64,000 nucleotides of DNA, taken from NCBI GenBank assembly GCA_021234155.1, contig JAJEKV010000138.1:372001-436000 (forward strand). The letters run 5' to 3'. The position numbers were made by a program, and so were the translations under genes. The notes under the pieces are model-generated. The model saw only the letters and a list, made by a program, of their open reading frames with translations, ran no database searches and was not told where the DNA came from. Every line of letters begins with the position of its first letter. Within the stretch, counting starts at the first letter, position 1. Source of the stretch: Isoetes taiwanensis. Taxonomy: Eukaryota > Streptophyta > Lycopodiopsida > Isoetales > Isoetaceae. Below are positions 11,569-21,985 of this stretch, piece by piece.

Positions 11569-12771
11569 AACCCTAGAGGCTGGCGCATACAGATATTACA
11601 GAAAATGCAACCTTCGTTTCACATTCTATTAGTATTGAGAATACTCCCAAAGGTTATTCCTCACATTCTATTAGTATTGAGAATACTCCGAAAAACACCA
11701 CCAAACTGGCTTTATTGTACAAAAAGTACCAGTCTTTATGACTATGTCATACCCAATTTCATGTAAAGTGTACATGTGACAGGCTTTAAACTCCCGCCAC
11801 AATAATCTTCATGAGTGCCTAGGATCTTATTTTATTTAGGATGGGTTCATGAAAACATTTAAGGTTACGAAACCTATTAGATCTTTTAACTTCCTATTAG
11901 ATCTTTTAACCTGTAATTTGTGTCAAATGACAATTTAATAAGAGAGAAAACAAGCACCACTGTTTTACACCCTTTAGACCATCTATATGTGGAGAATGTG
12001 AAGCTGACCACAATCATTGTCATTATGTCTATGCCATGTGTAAGTGGCAAAATTCAAAGTCCTGCCACAATAATTTACATGTGTCTAGGATCTTATTTTA
12101 ATTAGGATGGGGACATGAAATCATTTAAAGTCATAAGATTTGTTAGACCTTCTAACTTGTAAATTGTGTCAGATGACCATTTAATAAGATAAGATAAGAG
12201 AGATGTGTATAAATGTTTTGGATCAGTCTGATCATACCCTCTTTTAACCATCTGTATGATCCTTCTAAATTTGGGCCCTTCGGGCCCTAACAAAAGGAAA
12301 AATAGACAAACTTTAAGGGCGTAAATATTAGTTATTAATTCAAGAGATTGTATAAAACATCAAGGACATTACATTACATTACATTTTCATTTAATACAAT
12401 GCATTTTTAGCTGAAATAGTTTGTTGAAATGTGACCATTCATCTGGATATGACAATGTTTTATGTTAGAAACATTTGAAATGTACAAATGGCCATCCAAC
12501 GAGTCCATAGCAAGAATGATGTGGCAATCCAGCGGGTATATACCACGAGTGGAGCTGCCTTTTTGAGTTTCTTAGAAATAAACATTTAACATTAAAATGG
12601 AATAAGAATCAATTCAGTTAAAATATTGACTGCTTTCCAGAAAGGATCTCAGTAAATATCCGGGCACTTCTGATATATATGCCAGAATGATTTGGCTTCA
12701 AAAGCATCGCTACAACTCACCTACTTTTGCAATGTACCAGAAGTAGACGAATTCCTCACGGTTAACTTTTA
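11569..12771. repeat. Non-coding with two diverged local duplications
   Basis: A 39-bp tandem pair of ATTCTATTAGTATTGAGAAT sits at about 11,622-11,690. Blocks at about 11,796-11,950 and 12,063-12,205 share GCCACAATAATnT...CTAGGATCTTATTTTA and the following ~100 bp in diverged form. No gene is seen. Confidence 0.6.
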
Positions 12772-13410
12772 TCAATCTAGCTTGATTGAAGAGAAAACGT
12801 AGTGCACAAAATAGAAAGAGGTTAGGAAGCCAACTGTGCCCGTTGCAAGCATTATGGCAAATACCATCATGAGGGAGTATCCAACATAGAGGAGCAGAGA
12901 CAGGCCCACTTAAGCTAAACACCACAAGAAGAAATCCAAAGACATAGTATACACGGCCCATCCATATACTGGACATAATGAAGAAAAGCTCAATGAAGAG
13001 GGTCCCAAAAGGCAGAGTTCCAGCTCCTAAAACAAGCAACCAAGAAGGATATTTTTGAGCTGGAATTTCCTTAGGGATCTGGTTAGTCCTCACTGGATAA
13101 TGGATAGGTTCTGCTTTAACCCCAAAATATCCTCCCAAAAGAGTTAAATGGCACTGATATGCAAAACCAAAGTGCTAATGGCACCTGTGCTGTTACTACT
13201 CCAAAGCATGAAATTGAGCACAGTGAGTATAAAAAATTTATACCAGGAAAGAAACATGAAAGTTTCGAAGCTACTGATCTCCAACCCTTGGCATCACCCA
13301 ACTCCACAGTGCGCCATAATCTGCAAGCCACATAACCAGCAGCAATACCCAGGAAAAGATAGAGCAGAACCATTCCTGTGAGCAACATGCCCCTTGAGAG
13401 AAAACAGTTG
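12772..13410 (-). pseudogene. Transmembrane 9 superfamily (EMP70/nonaspanin) pseudogene, C-terminal half
   Basis: Reverse-strand frames encode the multi-spanning C-terminal half of a TM9SF protein, a Golgi/endosome membrane protein with nine membrane helices. In order: RGMLLTGMVLLYLFLGIAAG, then GGYFGVKAEPIHYPVRTNQI, IPAQKYPSWLLVLGAGTLPF, ELFFIMSSIWMGRVYYVFGF and SLSGPVSA. Beyond SLSGPVSA a 2-base loss shifts the frame; the shifted frame still encodes the last helix and a C-terminal KLD before the TGA at 12,772, matching the family's KxD/E Golgi-retention tail. About 50 residues between the FGFLLVVF and SLSGPVSA blocks are deleted, and further frame changes occur near 13,130. The N-terminal lumenal domain is missing. 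No introns are evident in the retained part. It lies in the DNA interrupting the copia element. Confidence 0.9.
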
Positions 13411-13500
13411 AAATTTCTATAATGGCCACAATGTGGCAGCTACAGATCCAAAAACTCTGTTCTGTTCTGAGGACAAAAGTTATAATTGGTACAACCAAAC

Positions 13501-14130
13501 AACCAAACATGCAGAGGCCCACAGTTTTTGATCTGCAAGCGCCAATTCCAGGAGCCCATTCTGAAAACGCTAGACTTGAGCTTTCAATCTTCCACTGGGC
13601 AAGGTGAGCCAAGGTAAGTACCGACTGTCTGGTGCGGTCCCTGCATTCCCTGCATCATGCTCATAGCCCTGGAGCAAACGATCTAGACTGGTCGATCTAG
13701 ACTGATATGTGCTCTGTAAACAACCAAACATGCAGAGGCCCACACTTTTTGATCTGCAAGCGCCAATTCCAGGAGCCCATTCTGAAAACGCTAGACTTGA
13801 GCTTTCAATCTTCCACTGGGCAAGGTGAGCCAAGGTACCGACTGTCTGGTGCGGTCCCTGCATTCCCTGCATCATGCTCATAGCCCTGGAGCAAACGATC
13901 TAGACTGGTCGATCTAGACTGATATGTGCTCTGTAAACAACCAAACATGCAGAGGCCCACAGTTTTTGATCTGCAAGCGCCAATTCCAGGAGCCCATTCT
14001 GAAAATGCTAGACTTGAGCTTTCAATCTTCCACTGGGTAAGGTGAGCCAAGGTACCGACTGCCTGGTGCGGTCCCTGCATTCCCTGCATCATGCTCATAG
14101 CCCTGGAGCAAACGATCTAGACTGGTCGAG
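13501..14130. repeat. 217-221 bp tandem repeat, ~2.9 copies
   Basis: Units start at 13,501, 13,722 and 13,939 with AACCAAACATGCAGAGGCCC and end in a GATCTAGACTGGTCGA segment. Identity is near complete; unit 1 has 4 extra bases at CAAGGTAAGTACC. The array begins within 100 bp of the TM9SF remnant. Reverse-strand frames through it (13,570-14,098) are by-products of the repeat. Confidence 0.92.
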
Positions 14131-14569
14131 CCCGGCATCAAACCCTATCTTTGCACCATTGCAAAAATTTGCAAAGCCATTGCTGGCAACCAGGCTTTCA
14201 CCTTAACAGTCCCACCAGACCCAACCTCTCGTCCGACTAAGGAGTTCATCCTTTGCCTTCACCTGCCGATCCCTGCAAAAAGAAAATAGAATCGAAGAAG
14301 GAATAAAACCCTAAAATGGTTTTTTCGATCCTTGCCCTGAAATGCTATCCACGAGGCTTGCATGTTCAACCCCTAAAATAAAAAGAGGGCTTTTGTTGTG
14401 AGCCCTTGGATGTTGGACCATTGAAAAAAAAAAGCTAAATCGACGACTAAGAAATGGTGCACTCTAGATGTATGCATTAGTACATCTATTCGAATACGCC
14501 ATGAAATCTTAGGAAAACCTTTGTGAAAAGCGTACAAAAACACAAAAAAAAACCCCTGTTATTATGCTA
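14131..14569. other. Non-coding spacer at right edge of the copia interruption
   Basis: No gene is seen. The block ends at the second CATATTC (14,570-14,576), after which copia coding resumes. Confidence 0.45.
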
Positions 14570-14576
14570 CATATTC

Positions 14577-14816
14577 CATCTTGCCAAGGATGCTAAGTAC
14601 CACCCAAAGACAAAACACCTTGACACCCACTTGTGTTTTGTCCGTGAGCAGATCCAAATGGGATCTTCTCAACTTGTTCATTGCTCCTCACAGGATCAGT
14701 TTGCTGATGGCTTTACCAAACCATTAGTTGGATCCAAGTTCGTCAATGTGAAGGAGAGTTTGGGCATGAAGAAATTGCAGCTGAAGGGAGAGAAGGATTA
14801 CCTTAGTTTCAGCTGA
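14577..14816 (+). pseudogene. Copia pol: RNase H C-terminus
   Basis: The frame continues exactly where the piece ending at 8,350 stops: HLAKDAKYHPKTKHLDTHLC, FVREQI, then QDQFADGFTKPLVGSKF and a stop at 14,814. This is the standard end of copia RNase H (ADxxTKPL box). It is in the same strand and order as the upstream pieces, which supports one element split by later DNA. Confidence 0.9.
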
Positions 14817-14835
14817 TTTTCTTCTTCTTAGTCAG

Positions 14836-14852
14836 CAACATTTAAGGGAGAG
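14836..14852 (+). promoter_or_regulatory. Copia polypurine tract
   Basis: TTTAAGGGAGAG directly precedes the LTR start TGTTGG at 14,853. This is the expected plus-strand primer site of a copia element. Confidence 0.75.
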
Positions 14853-15235
14853 TGTTGGAATATAAATATGCTGACTAAGCATAATGTCTGAACAAAGAAG
14901 TGGTTCAAAGACTTACACACAAAAAAGGCCGAAGGGAATGAAATGTCTGTAAGGCAAAACACTTTGTCGTTTGAAAGCAAGCAACCCTAAATCAGTGCCA
15001 TAATTAGTGGAGGGTGGTTAAACGGTAGACTACTATTCTTAGTCTCACCGGTTGCATATATTGATTGTACGTTATATACTATGCAATGCTCAGAAGTAGA
15101 TATTGTATCTCCTATTGCTTTTCTCAATAGAGTTATTCTTGTTCTTCTATTCTATCTCTTGAGTCGATCTTGCGGGGTTTGTGCTGGTTTTGCACTAGTT
15201 CTATCAGGAGGAACTTGTCAATTGCTTATATATCA
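14853..15235 (+). repeat. Copia 3' LTR (right edge approximate)
   Basis: Begins TGTTGGAATATAAATATGCT immediately after the polypurine tract. It contains TATA-like and polyadenylation-like AT blocks. The end should be ...CA; candidates lie between about 15,213 and 15,235. There is no 5' LTR in the window for comparison. Confidence 0.7.
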
Positions 15236-17640
15236 AATATTAGCTCAAAATGCATTTTCCTGTAAAAGCTGTTGTATTTAAACTATAACTGCCTTCTGGA
15301 GACCATAATTGGCTTTGAGGAGGCAAAAAGCAGTTTTGACCTTGTCATGTTTGAATGGCCCTATCTTTCTTCACAGACTTCGGATTGACATGTGGTTTTT
15401 TGTGTCATTTTCCCTATCTTGTATAAAAAAATATCATGGTCATCAAAAAAATTGAAAAAATCGTTTAGTCGAGGCAGTTTGACTTTATGTAAACATGAAG
15501 CTTTTGGTACTTGACCCCCCCCGAAGTTTGCTAGAGCATAACTTACAAGAATGGAGGTGTATATATTTTTAGGTATTTTTCTAGTGGGCCATGACTGCCA
15601 CATATGAACTCCTAGGAAGGGTTCGAATAGATTTTGTAGTATTGATTTTATATGAATTTTAAAGTGAACACTTCAAATGGACCATTTCTGGTCCATCACC
15701 TGACCACTCTAGTATTAATCTTATCTTTGTGATTAGTATTGGTGTCTGGCTTCACTAAAGCCCTTCCTTCCCTTGAATACTACCTTGATAATTTGGACCT
15801 TTCCAAAAGCCCTTTGAGGTTACTTCTATCGTTAAATCCAATAAAGGGCTCATCTTGGATGCCCTTTCCCACATGCCCCTCTTTGATTTAGTTGTCCTTG
15901 AGATGTGTGACTCCCCTCTATGCCCATACAATGCCCCAATCATATGGTCATAGGATATTTCTCCACCTCAGCAACCTGGATCACTGATGAAGCCCTCCAT
16001 CTGACTATTACTTTTGAATGAGGAAGTGTTGACTGAAGGATATGAATGTGCCATTGCCCAATCTTCCTTTGGGTCGATCTACATTGCGGAAGCATGTAAA
16101 TATCAATACATGACAATAAAAATACAGAGAAAGTATACACCTCGAAGGGTGGAGTGATCATCATCGCGATACTATCAATGATATATATATGCAACACGTG
16201 CGGGAACACATGAGGCTAATTTACCCTGGCCCAAACTCATGGGGTTGACTGACATGCTAGGTCCTTTGATATAATTAAAAAGAGATAACGGAGTTGGCTG
16301 GCATATAATATTGCTTGATTGTCCATTCCATATGCCTCTCCGCTGCATACTTTGTAGATAGAATGAAAGATGTTAGGCCTACTATAGCCTACCAAAGACA
16401 TGATCCATAAGGATCTCTTCGGGGGTTCGTCTCTTTCGTCCATTGAGGCATGTCACAAGAACTCATCTCATCTGGGCAGTGCCATGCCCAGGTAGGTGTC
16501 TAGAGGACCATGATCTCTCATGTCCATGCACGACTTGCCCCATTGAGATGATGATGACATATCACCTAGGAGGAGTTCAACCCATACTCTAGCCGAATAT
16601 GGAGGCAAACGATTAGGCCTAGACTGCGATGACCCCCAGTACACAATACACACCAAGGTGTCAATTGCAAGGACAAGGCCCCCTTATGCAACCCAATTCC
16701 AACAACCAGGCTCTTATGCATATGAGAATGTTAATGGGAATTAAATGAGATCTTTTACTAGAGCCATTTCTTGTTACAATTTCTTACCCCCACCCCCACC
16801 CCCAACCAACCAAGCACCACCACAAACTTCCAAGAGTGTACAACCAAATATCCAAATACCCATAAACAGAATAAGGGAAATAGTTATATCCTAAACTTAG
16901 CTATCATACATCTAGGAATATGGTTAGGATTCATTGGTCAGTCTAACTTTAGGGGTTGGTTTATTGGGCTCTAGGAGATATCTAGGTGCTATAAAAGATG
17001 CTAACCCACCTAGAATACATCACTCTAGGCGATTGAGCTATCTATCTACAACGCCTACCTGATCCCTGATTGGCACTTGCTCCATTGGAAGTCTCCATGA
17101 TATCTAGATGGGGGTGAAGCACCTGTACTCTATGTTGTTGGCGCTTGCTCCTACACCCTCTTGTGGAAGACCTTCCGTGCTCCCAAGCCCCGAGGCACAA
17201 ATGGTAGCAGCTGCTAGGCTATGAGCTAGAAAGGGCAAGTCAAGGGCCTTGTGCCCTTAAGTAGACGCACTTTTAAGGTTAGTGGGCTAATTCGACCACA
17301 TGCCCCCATGGCATGTTGCCACATGGAAAATGTGATCCCAACGGTTTGCTTGCAAGGTAAAAATGTTACTAAGTCATCCCAAAAGCATAACCCTTCCAAC
17401 TTGAGACAATGTTAGCTCTTGTACACATCAATTCTATCAACATGTGTAATGACATGTCAATATAATTTTTGTATTAGAGGAAAACTCGAAAACCCTCTTA
17501 TGTTTTACTAAAATTGCAAAATGCCCCTAGTTTTGGGGTATATTTTATGGAAATGACCGTAGCTTTTTGGCGATGATCCAATATGTCCTTCAGATGCATT
17601 GTAAATGACGATGAGATATTTCCATTAAAGCTAAGATCAC
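15236..17640. other. Non-coding stretch, no gene seen
   Basis: Only short frames (61-89 aa) on both strands without recognised domains. There is a C-rich microsatellite (CCCCCA repeats) at about 16,788-16,805. Confidence 0.45.
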
Positions 17641-17690
17641 CTTAAATTTTTTTTTTTTGAAGAACTGTGTCATCAATATATTAAAAGAAT

Positions 17691-17806
17691 GCATGCGATT
17701 CGACACCGTCGGATCGCCATTTTGGGGAGAGACGAGGCTATATATACGTTGTTGGGCTCTTTCTCCATTATCGGCATCTTCTCACAGCAGTTTTTTGGTC
17801 TTAGTT
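17691..17806 (+). repeat. 116-bp direct repeat with TATA motif, copy 1
   Basis: Starts GCATGCGATTCGACACCGTC, contains GGCTATATATACG and ends TTTTGGTCTTAGTT. The near-identical copy is at 19,657-19,772. The TATATATA element with downstream pyrimidine-rich sequence resembles a promoter/5' leader, but no coding gene follows either copy. Confidence 0.85.
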
Positions 17807-18632
17807 TCTCCTTTGTCAATTTCTCATATACCTTTGGCCATGGAGATTCACCATGTCCGTCACGGTGCTGCCCCTTTTTGTCGTGATGGTGCTACTTATT
17901 CAGATCTTATCTGGAGATGGAGTAATGGCTATCTATTCTTACTGGAGATGGAGTAATGGCTATTCCATAGCATTTTTTCATAGCTTCTTTTCCTTCTATG
18001 ATTTTTCATATCTTCCTTTTTTATTGTATACTAATGTCGGTTCTACATCAATTTTCATAGCTGGATGGCTTTTCCTGGTTCTGCATCAATTTTCTTTGCA
18101 TCGGCATCTCCTGATTAATTTGTTCTAGATTGTGTCAATCGGTGATTGCCCCTTCTTGCTTGACTGTATACTCCTCGATAGGGCTTTTCAGTTTTTTCCA
18201 CCGTTTGTTCATGTATGGGCATCGGTGTTTTATGGATTTTCTTGCACTGTGTTTCTCTTTCCTTTTGGATGTCTAATATCCAGAAGAAAACCGCTCTTTT
18301 AGATCGTTTGATCAGATCATTTAAATCAAATTCTCCTCATTCTGCTGTAATTGTAGCATATTTATGTCCTAATTACCTGTGGATCTCTATTTGAAGTGAT
18401 TCGGATTGTGCTTCTTTGCTGTGTCCAGTATGACTATCGATTTTCCCTTTGCCTCCTCCCGTTGCACTGGTGCTTGCCTCAAATCCATCCGTTTCTCATA
18501 AATCGGCATTCGGATTTTTGTTCTTTGATTCTATTCTTGCTTCCGGCATGTGCGGCATGCTCGTTTTAATCATCCCTCTTTGGTATCAAATAGGCCAAAG
18601 TGATTTACTCGCAATGTTATTATTGAATTTTA

Positions 18633-18821
18633 ATAGTTTATAATGGTTAGGATGCTTGCTTGTTAAACGTTGTAGTTAGGGGTTCGAATCCTTCTCAATA
18701 TATTTGTATTCGTCTCTTTTTGTATTTTTCTCAGATTTTATGTTTTTCATTGTTCTTTTCAATCCCATTTGGTTAGGATGCTTGTTTGTTAAACTTGTGG
18801 TTAGGGTTTCGAATCATTTCT
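18633..18821 (+). repeat. Two tRNA-like relics in tandem
   Basis: At 18,633-18,691 TAGTTTATAATGGTTAGGAT resembles a tRNA D-arm/A box and GGTTCGAATCC at 18,681 is a perfect B box. A second, more decayed copy (TTGGTTAGGATG...GTTTCGAATC) lies at 18,770-18,821. The D-arm resembles tRNA-Glu, but the stems do not close convincingly. These are most likely tRNA-derived (SINE-like) remnants, not functional tRNA genes. Confidence 0.5.
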
Positions 18822-19614
18822 TTTGAGATTTTGTGTTTTTGTATTCTTTTGAGATTTTATGTTTTTTGGTATTCTTTTCAATTCGATCTACTATAATATG
18901 TATTTGGGGTGATGGCCGAGTAGGGAATTGTTCTTGTCAATTCATCGTGTTTCTTTTGCTTGCCATTTCTTTTGCGAAAACCCATTACCATTTCTTTTGT
19001 GTGATTGTTCCCACCAACCCTTTACGTCATTTGGTGCAATTTTCTTTTTTTCTAGAAAGTGGATATTTTCCATTACATAAATCAATGTTATTTTTGTTTT
19101 CATGCTTATTCGTCAATTTCTTGCATACTTGCCATTTACGAGCATAGTATTCATCATTGGTGTCTTGTTCGAGTGGTCATCTTGTGCTCTCATTGTTGCA
19201 GATATGAGCATGTTGCATCTCAATGGCCTAATCCCAAGTTGTTGTATAATGGTGTTAGTCGTGCATTGGTTATGGGTATGTTTGGGAGTCGAATCTCAAT
19301 GGCCTAATCCCCAGTTATTGCATAGTGATGTATTCGTGCCTTTGTTATGGGTATGTTTGGGAGTCAAGACCGCCTTAAGTAGTTTGTGTATATAGTATAG
19401 TCATTTGGTAGGGATAGCGCTGACTTTAGGCATTTCTAATAATAAATTGTTGCTTTATTCATATTATAAATTGGTCTTTAATATTTTGCGCTCCTCTTTT
19501 TCTTCGCTGCATATCCATTTTGCCTATTGTTATCTGCCATATGTCTTGTATGCCAGTCTTGACATGCTCTCCCTCTTTGATCACCTTACGTTTTGAAATG
19601 GAAGTTCTCTCTTG

Positions 19615-19772
19615 ATCGGCCGGTTTTCCCCCTCCAGACGAGTCTCTCACCAAAATGCATGCGATTCGACACCGTCGGATTGCCATTTTGGGGAGAGACG
19701 AGGCTATATATACGTTGTTGGCCTCTTTCTCCATTATCGGCGTCTTCTCACAGCAGTTTTTTGGTCTTAGTT
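19615..19772 (+). repeat. 43-bp repeat joined to 116-bp repeat, copy 2
   Basis: ATCGGCCGGTTTTCCCCCTC and the following bases (19,615-19,657) recur at 20,655-20,697. The 116-bp unit (19,657-19,772) recurs from 17,691. The two units are fused directly here, so this copy looks like a recombinant of the two other places. Confidence 0.85.
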
Positions 19773-19831
19773 CCCTCCCTTCCCACCCTAAGTTGTTTAC
19801 ATTCATGTTTTTTCATTTTGATTTGTGCTTC

Positions 19832-20053
19832 TATATCGCGTGGCTCACGTGACCAGCCCCTTTGTATTTGAGAGGTTATGTTGTGTTGAGATATGATGTT
19901 ACGTCGCATGGCTCGCGTGACCAGCCCCTTTTTTATTCTTGAAGTATTTGTCATTTCTCATGTGGCATGCGTGTATAACCCCTCTGTGTTTGAGAGGTTA
20001 TGTGGTTTTGCTGTGTGATGTTATATCGCATGGCTCGCGTGACCAGCCCCTTC
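19832..20053 (+). repeat. Interspersed short repeats with GGCTCRCGTGACCAGCCCC
   Basis: TCGC(G/A)TGGCTC(A/G)CGTGACC occurs three times (from about 19,836, 19,904 and 20,026). TTTGAGAGGTTATG occurs twice (about 19,867 and 19,990). Confidence 0.8.
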
Positions 20054-20512
20054 TTCTATTATTGAAGGATTGTGATTTGTTATGCCTCCGTGGGGGGTTT
20101 CGCCGAGCCGGCGTGATGGCTTCTATTTTTGAGTTACGTGCTTCTTTTTACGGTGTTTCTTTGCAGGCCATCTCATCCAACTGTGGGGAACTCGAACTTT
20201 TTTCCTATTCTATTCTAATGTCTAATGCATTTGGTTCGTTTACCTTAAGTTTTTCACATTTGTTTCTTTCTTATGGCTCTCATGTTGGGTTCGAGAGGAA
20301 TCGTCTTATTTTGCGACTTCCATCTTGTGCTTCCTCGACTTTTTCATCAATGATCTCCACTTTGATGGCCCGGGCTTTTCATTTGGAGCCATCGGGCGAA
20401 GGTTTATCATTAGGGTTTTCCTCGAAAGCCCGAAAGGGCGGGGTTTTTCATCCCCGTGATAAGCTTTCGCACGTTGCCTCCTATTTGCCTTATTCTTATT
20501 TTACGCCATCTT

Positions 20513-20551
20513 AAAAGGGGCCTGGGTTGTTCCTATGGCAGGTCCCCTTTA
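20513..20551 (+). other. Inverted repeat able to form a hairpin
   Basis: AAAAGGGGCCTG pairs with CAGGTCCCCTTT across about 15 nt with one bulge. It follows a run of low-complexity sequence and may mark the end of a mobile unit; function unknown. Confidence 0.6.
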
Positions 20552-20654
20552 TTATTATTAGTGGGTAGTCAGACCCAATTGGTGGACTACCCTCCACCTT
20601 AGATATCTTTTTCAAAATGCTTGTAAACTGCTGTGATGAAAGATATGCCTATCT

Positions 20655-20697
20655 ATCGGCCGGTTTTCCCCCTCCAGACGAGTCTCTCACCAAAATG
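20655..20697 (+). repeat. 43-bp direct repeat, copy 2
   Basis: Same as 19,615-19,657 (ATCGGCCGG... to ...CACCAAAATG). It lies at the left border of the reverse-strand LINE fragment. Confidence 0.85.
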
Positions 20698-20889
20698 GTA
20701 ATGTTACAAAGCAGTGAGAAGGAAGGAGAACTGCCCCAAAGAGACAGCGATACCTCGACACTCCGCAACAAACTCACAGAAAAACTGCAACTCTACTGCT
20801 GTACAAACCGACCATCACCATCTACAACACCCAAGAAGTCCCGCCAAATGGCAAACTTCCGCTCTACTAATCCCGGGAACACCAGAAAG

Positions 20890-21345
20890 CTTTAAAATAG
20901 CTTGTACCTGAGTCGAGGAATCAGAGAGGCTGCAGGCTGTTGAATCCCCTGAAAGATCCACAACCGCCGCGGCTTCCAAATCAGCCACACCAACCAAGCC
21001 ACACACAGATGCAAGGCTTGCTGCCGCAAGAGCGGCCAAGCACCAGGATACACATGAAGCAGCAACTGCTGGCTAGTCAATCTCACCTGAAACAGAGCCC
21101 TAACCCAATCCCAGGCAGCCTGCAAGTGAGGATAAAACCAGACAATGCTCCACAGTCTCACGATGAAGACCACAACAAGGGTAGAGAGGGCTCATACCCG
21201 GCCTAAACTGACTCACAAGGGCATTCACCCTGATACAGCGGTGCACCACCTGCCACAGAAGCACCCTAACCTTCGGTGGGGGAAGTTAGCTCCATGTCCA
21301 CGTCCAAACCGAGCGCCATCGAGAACCCGGAAGCTGCAGAGACCA
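20890..21345 (-). pseudogene. LINE-type zf-RVT (zinc-binding, RT-associated) fragment
   Basis: The reverse strand reads LPPPKVRVLLWQVVHRCIRV, then NALVSQFRPGMSPLYPCCGL, HRETVEHCL, and in a shifted frame PHLQAAWDWVRALFQVR. This is the zf-RVT module found after the reverse transcriptase of plant LINEs: a P-P-K-V-R-x-x-L-W-x-x-x-H-x-C-x-x-V-N-A lead, then C-x-C and E-x-x-x-H-x-x-x-x-C. The RT domain itself is not present and the frame breaks after HCL. It is a captured or 5'-truncated remnant. Confidence 0.8.
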
Positions 21346-21479
21346 CTTGCCTGAAGGGGGCAGTGTGTCATGAATAGCCAGCACCCAGTAACAAGACCGC
21401 ACAAAACAAGAAGACACAACATCCGGATGAACCTTCCAAACCTGCACCACCACATCATCCTGAGGGACTATAGGTAACC

Positions 21480-21985
21480 TTAATTTAAGTTTGAAGTCAC
21501 AAGTTATGTAATTTTTTATACACAAAAAAGTTATAAGGATTTAGGAGGGATTTAGGAGACTATAAATTAAAATTTTGAACTCTGATGATCTTAGTTTTGA
21601 TGGAAAGCTTAACTTCACTTACAATGCATTTGAAGGGTGCATTTTCATCTGGATCATCACAAAAAAAATTACGGTCATTCTCATAAAATCATCCCCTAAA
21701 ACCAGAGACGTTTGGATAATTTTAGCAAAACTTAAGTGTACTTTGAAGTTTTTCCTTATGTATTACTAGCATATATTATGCTGGAATTTCATAAGATGCT
21801 TAGGTTATCTCCTTCTGCAAAATATCAATACAGAAGGGCTCGAATGGATCTCTTGTTGAATCTCACGAGGGAACATTATGCATTAAAAAGGGTGAGCATT
21901 TGGGAGGTAATCAAGAGTTTCCACCCCTTTGTGTTCAATGACCGAATACATGTATTCCTGACTGCGTCTAATTGGAAACAAAAAG
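21480..21985. other. Non-coding stretch, no gene seen
   Basis: Short frames only; no recognisable domain. Confidence 0.4.

Larger units (their letters stand above)
6064..15235 (+). mobile_element. Ty1/copia retrotransposon, 5'-truncated and twice interrupted
   Basis: Three collinear + strand pieces belong to one copia pol polyprotein: 6,064-7,179 (integrase C-terminus, hinge, RT front half), 7,502-8,350 (RT back half, RNase H front) and 14,577-14,816 (RNase H end), followed by a 3' LTR from 14,853. The pieces abut at exactly the residues where the protein should continue. The first gap is a 322-bp TIR element with a TGTT duplication. The second is about 6.2 kb of mixed DNA bordered by a repeated CATATTC (8,343-8,349 and 14,570-14,576). 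The 5' LTR, gag and protease are absent. Frameshifts in addition to the insertions make it non-autonomous. The LTR 3' edge is uncertain. Confidence 0.88.

Noticed and set aside
13570-14098. Reverse-strand repeated frames of ~100 aa
   Set aside because: By-products of the 217-221 bp tandem array; no domain and no start context.
18633-18691. Functional tRNA gene
   Set aside because: A and B boxes are present but acceptor and anticodon stems do not pair and no clean 3' end is seen.
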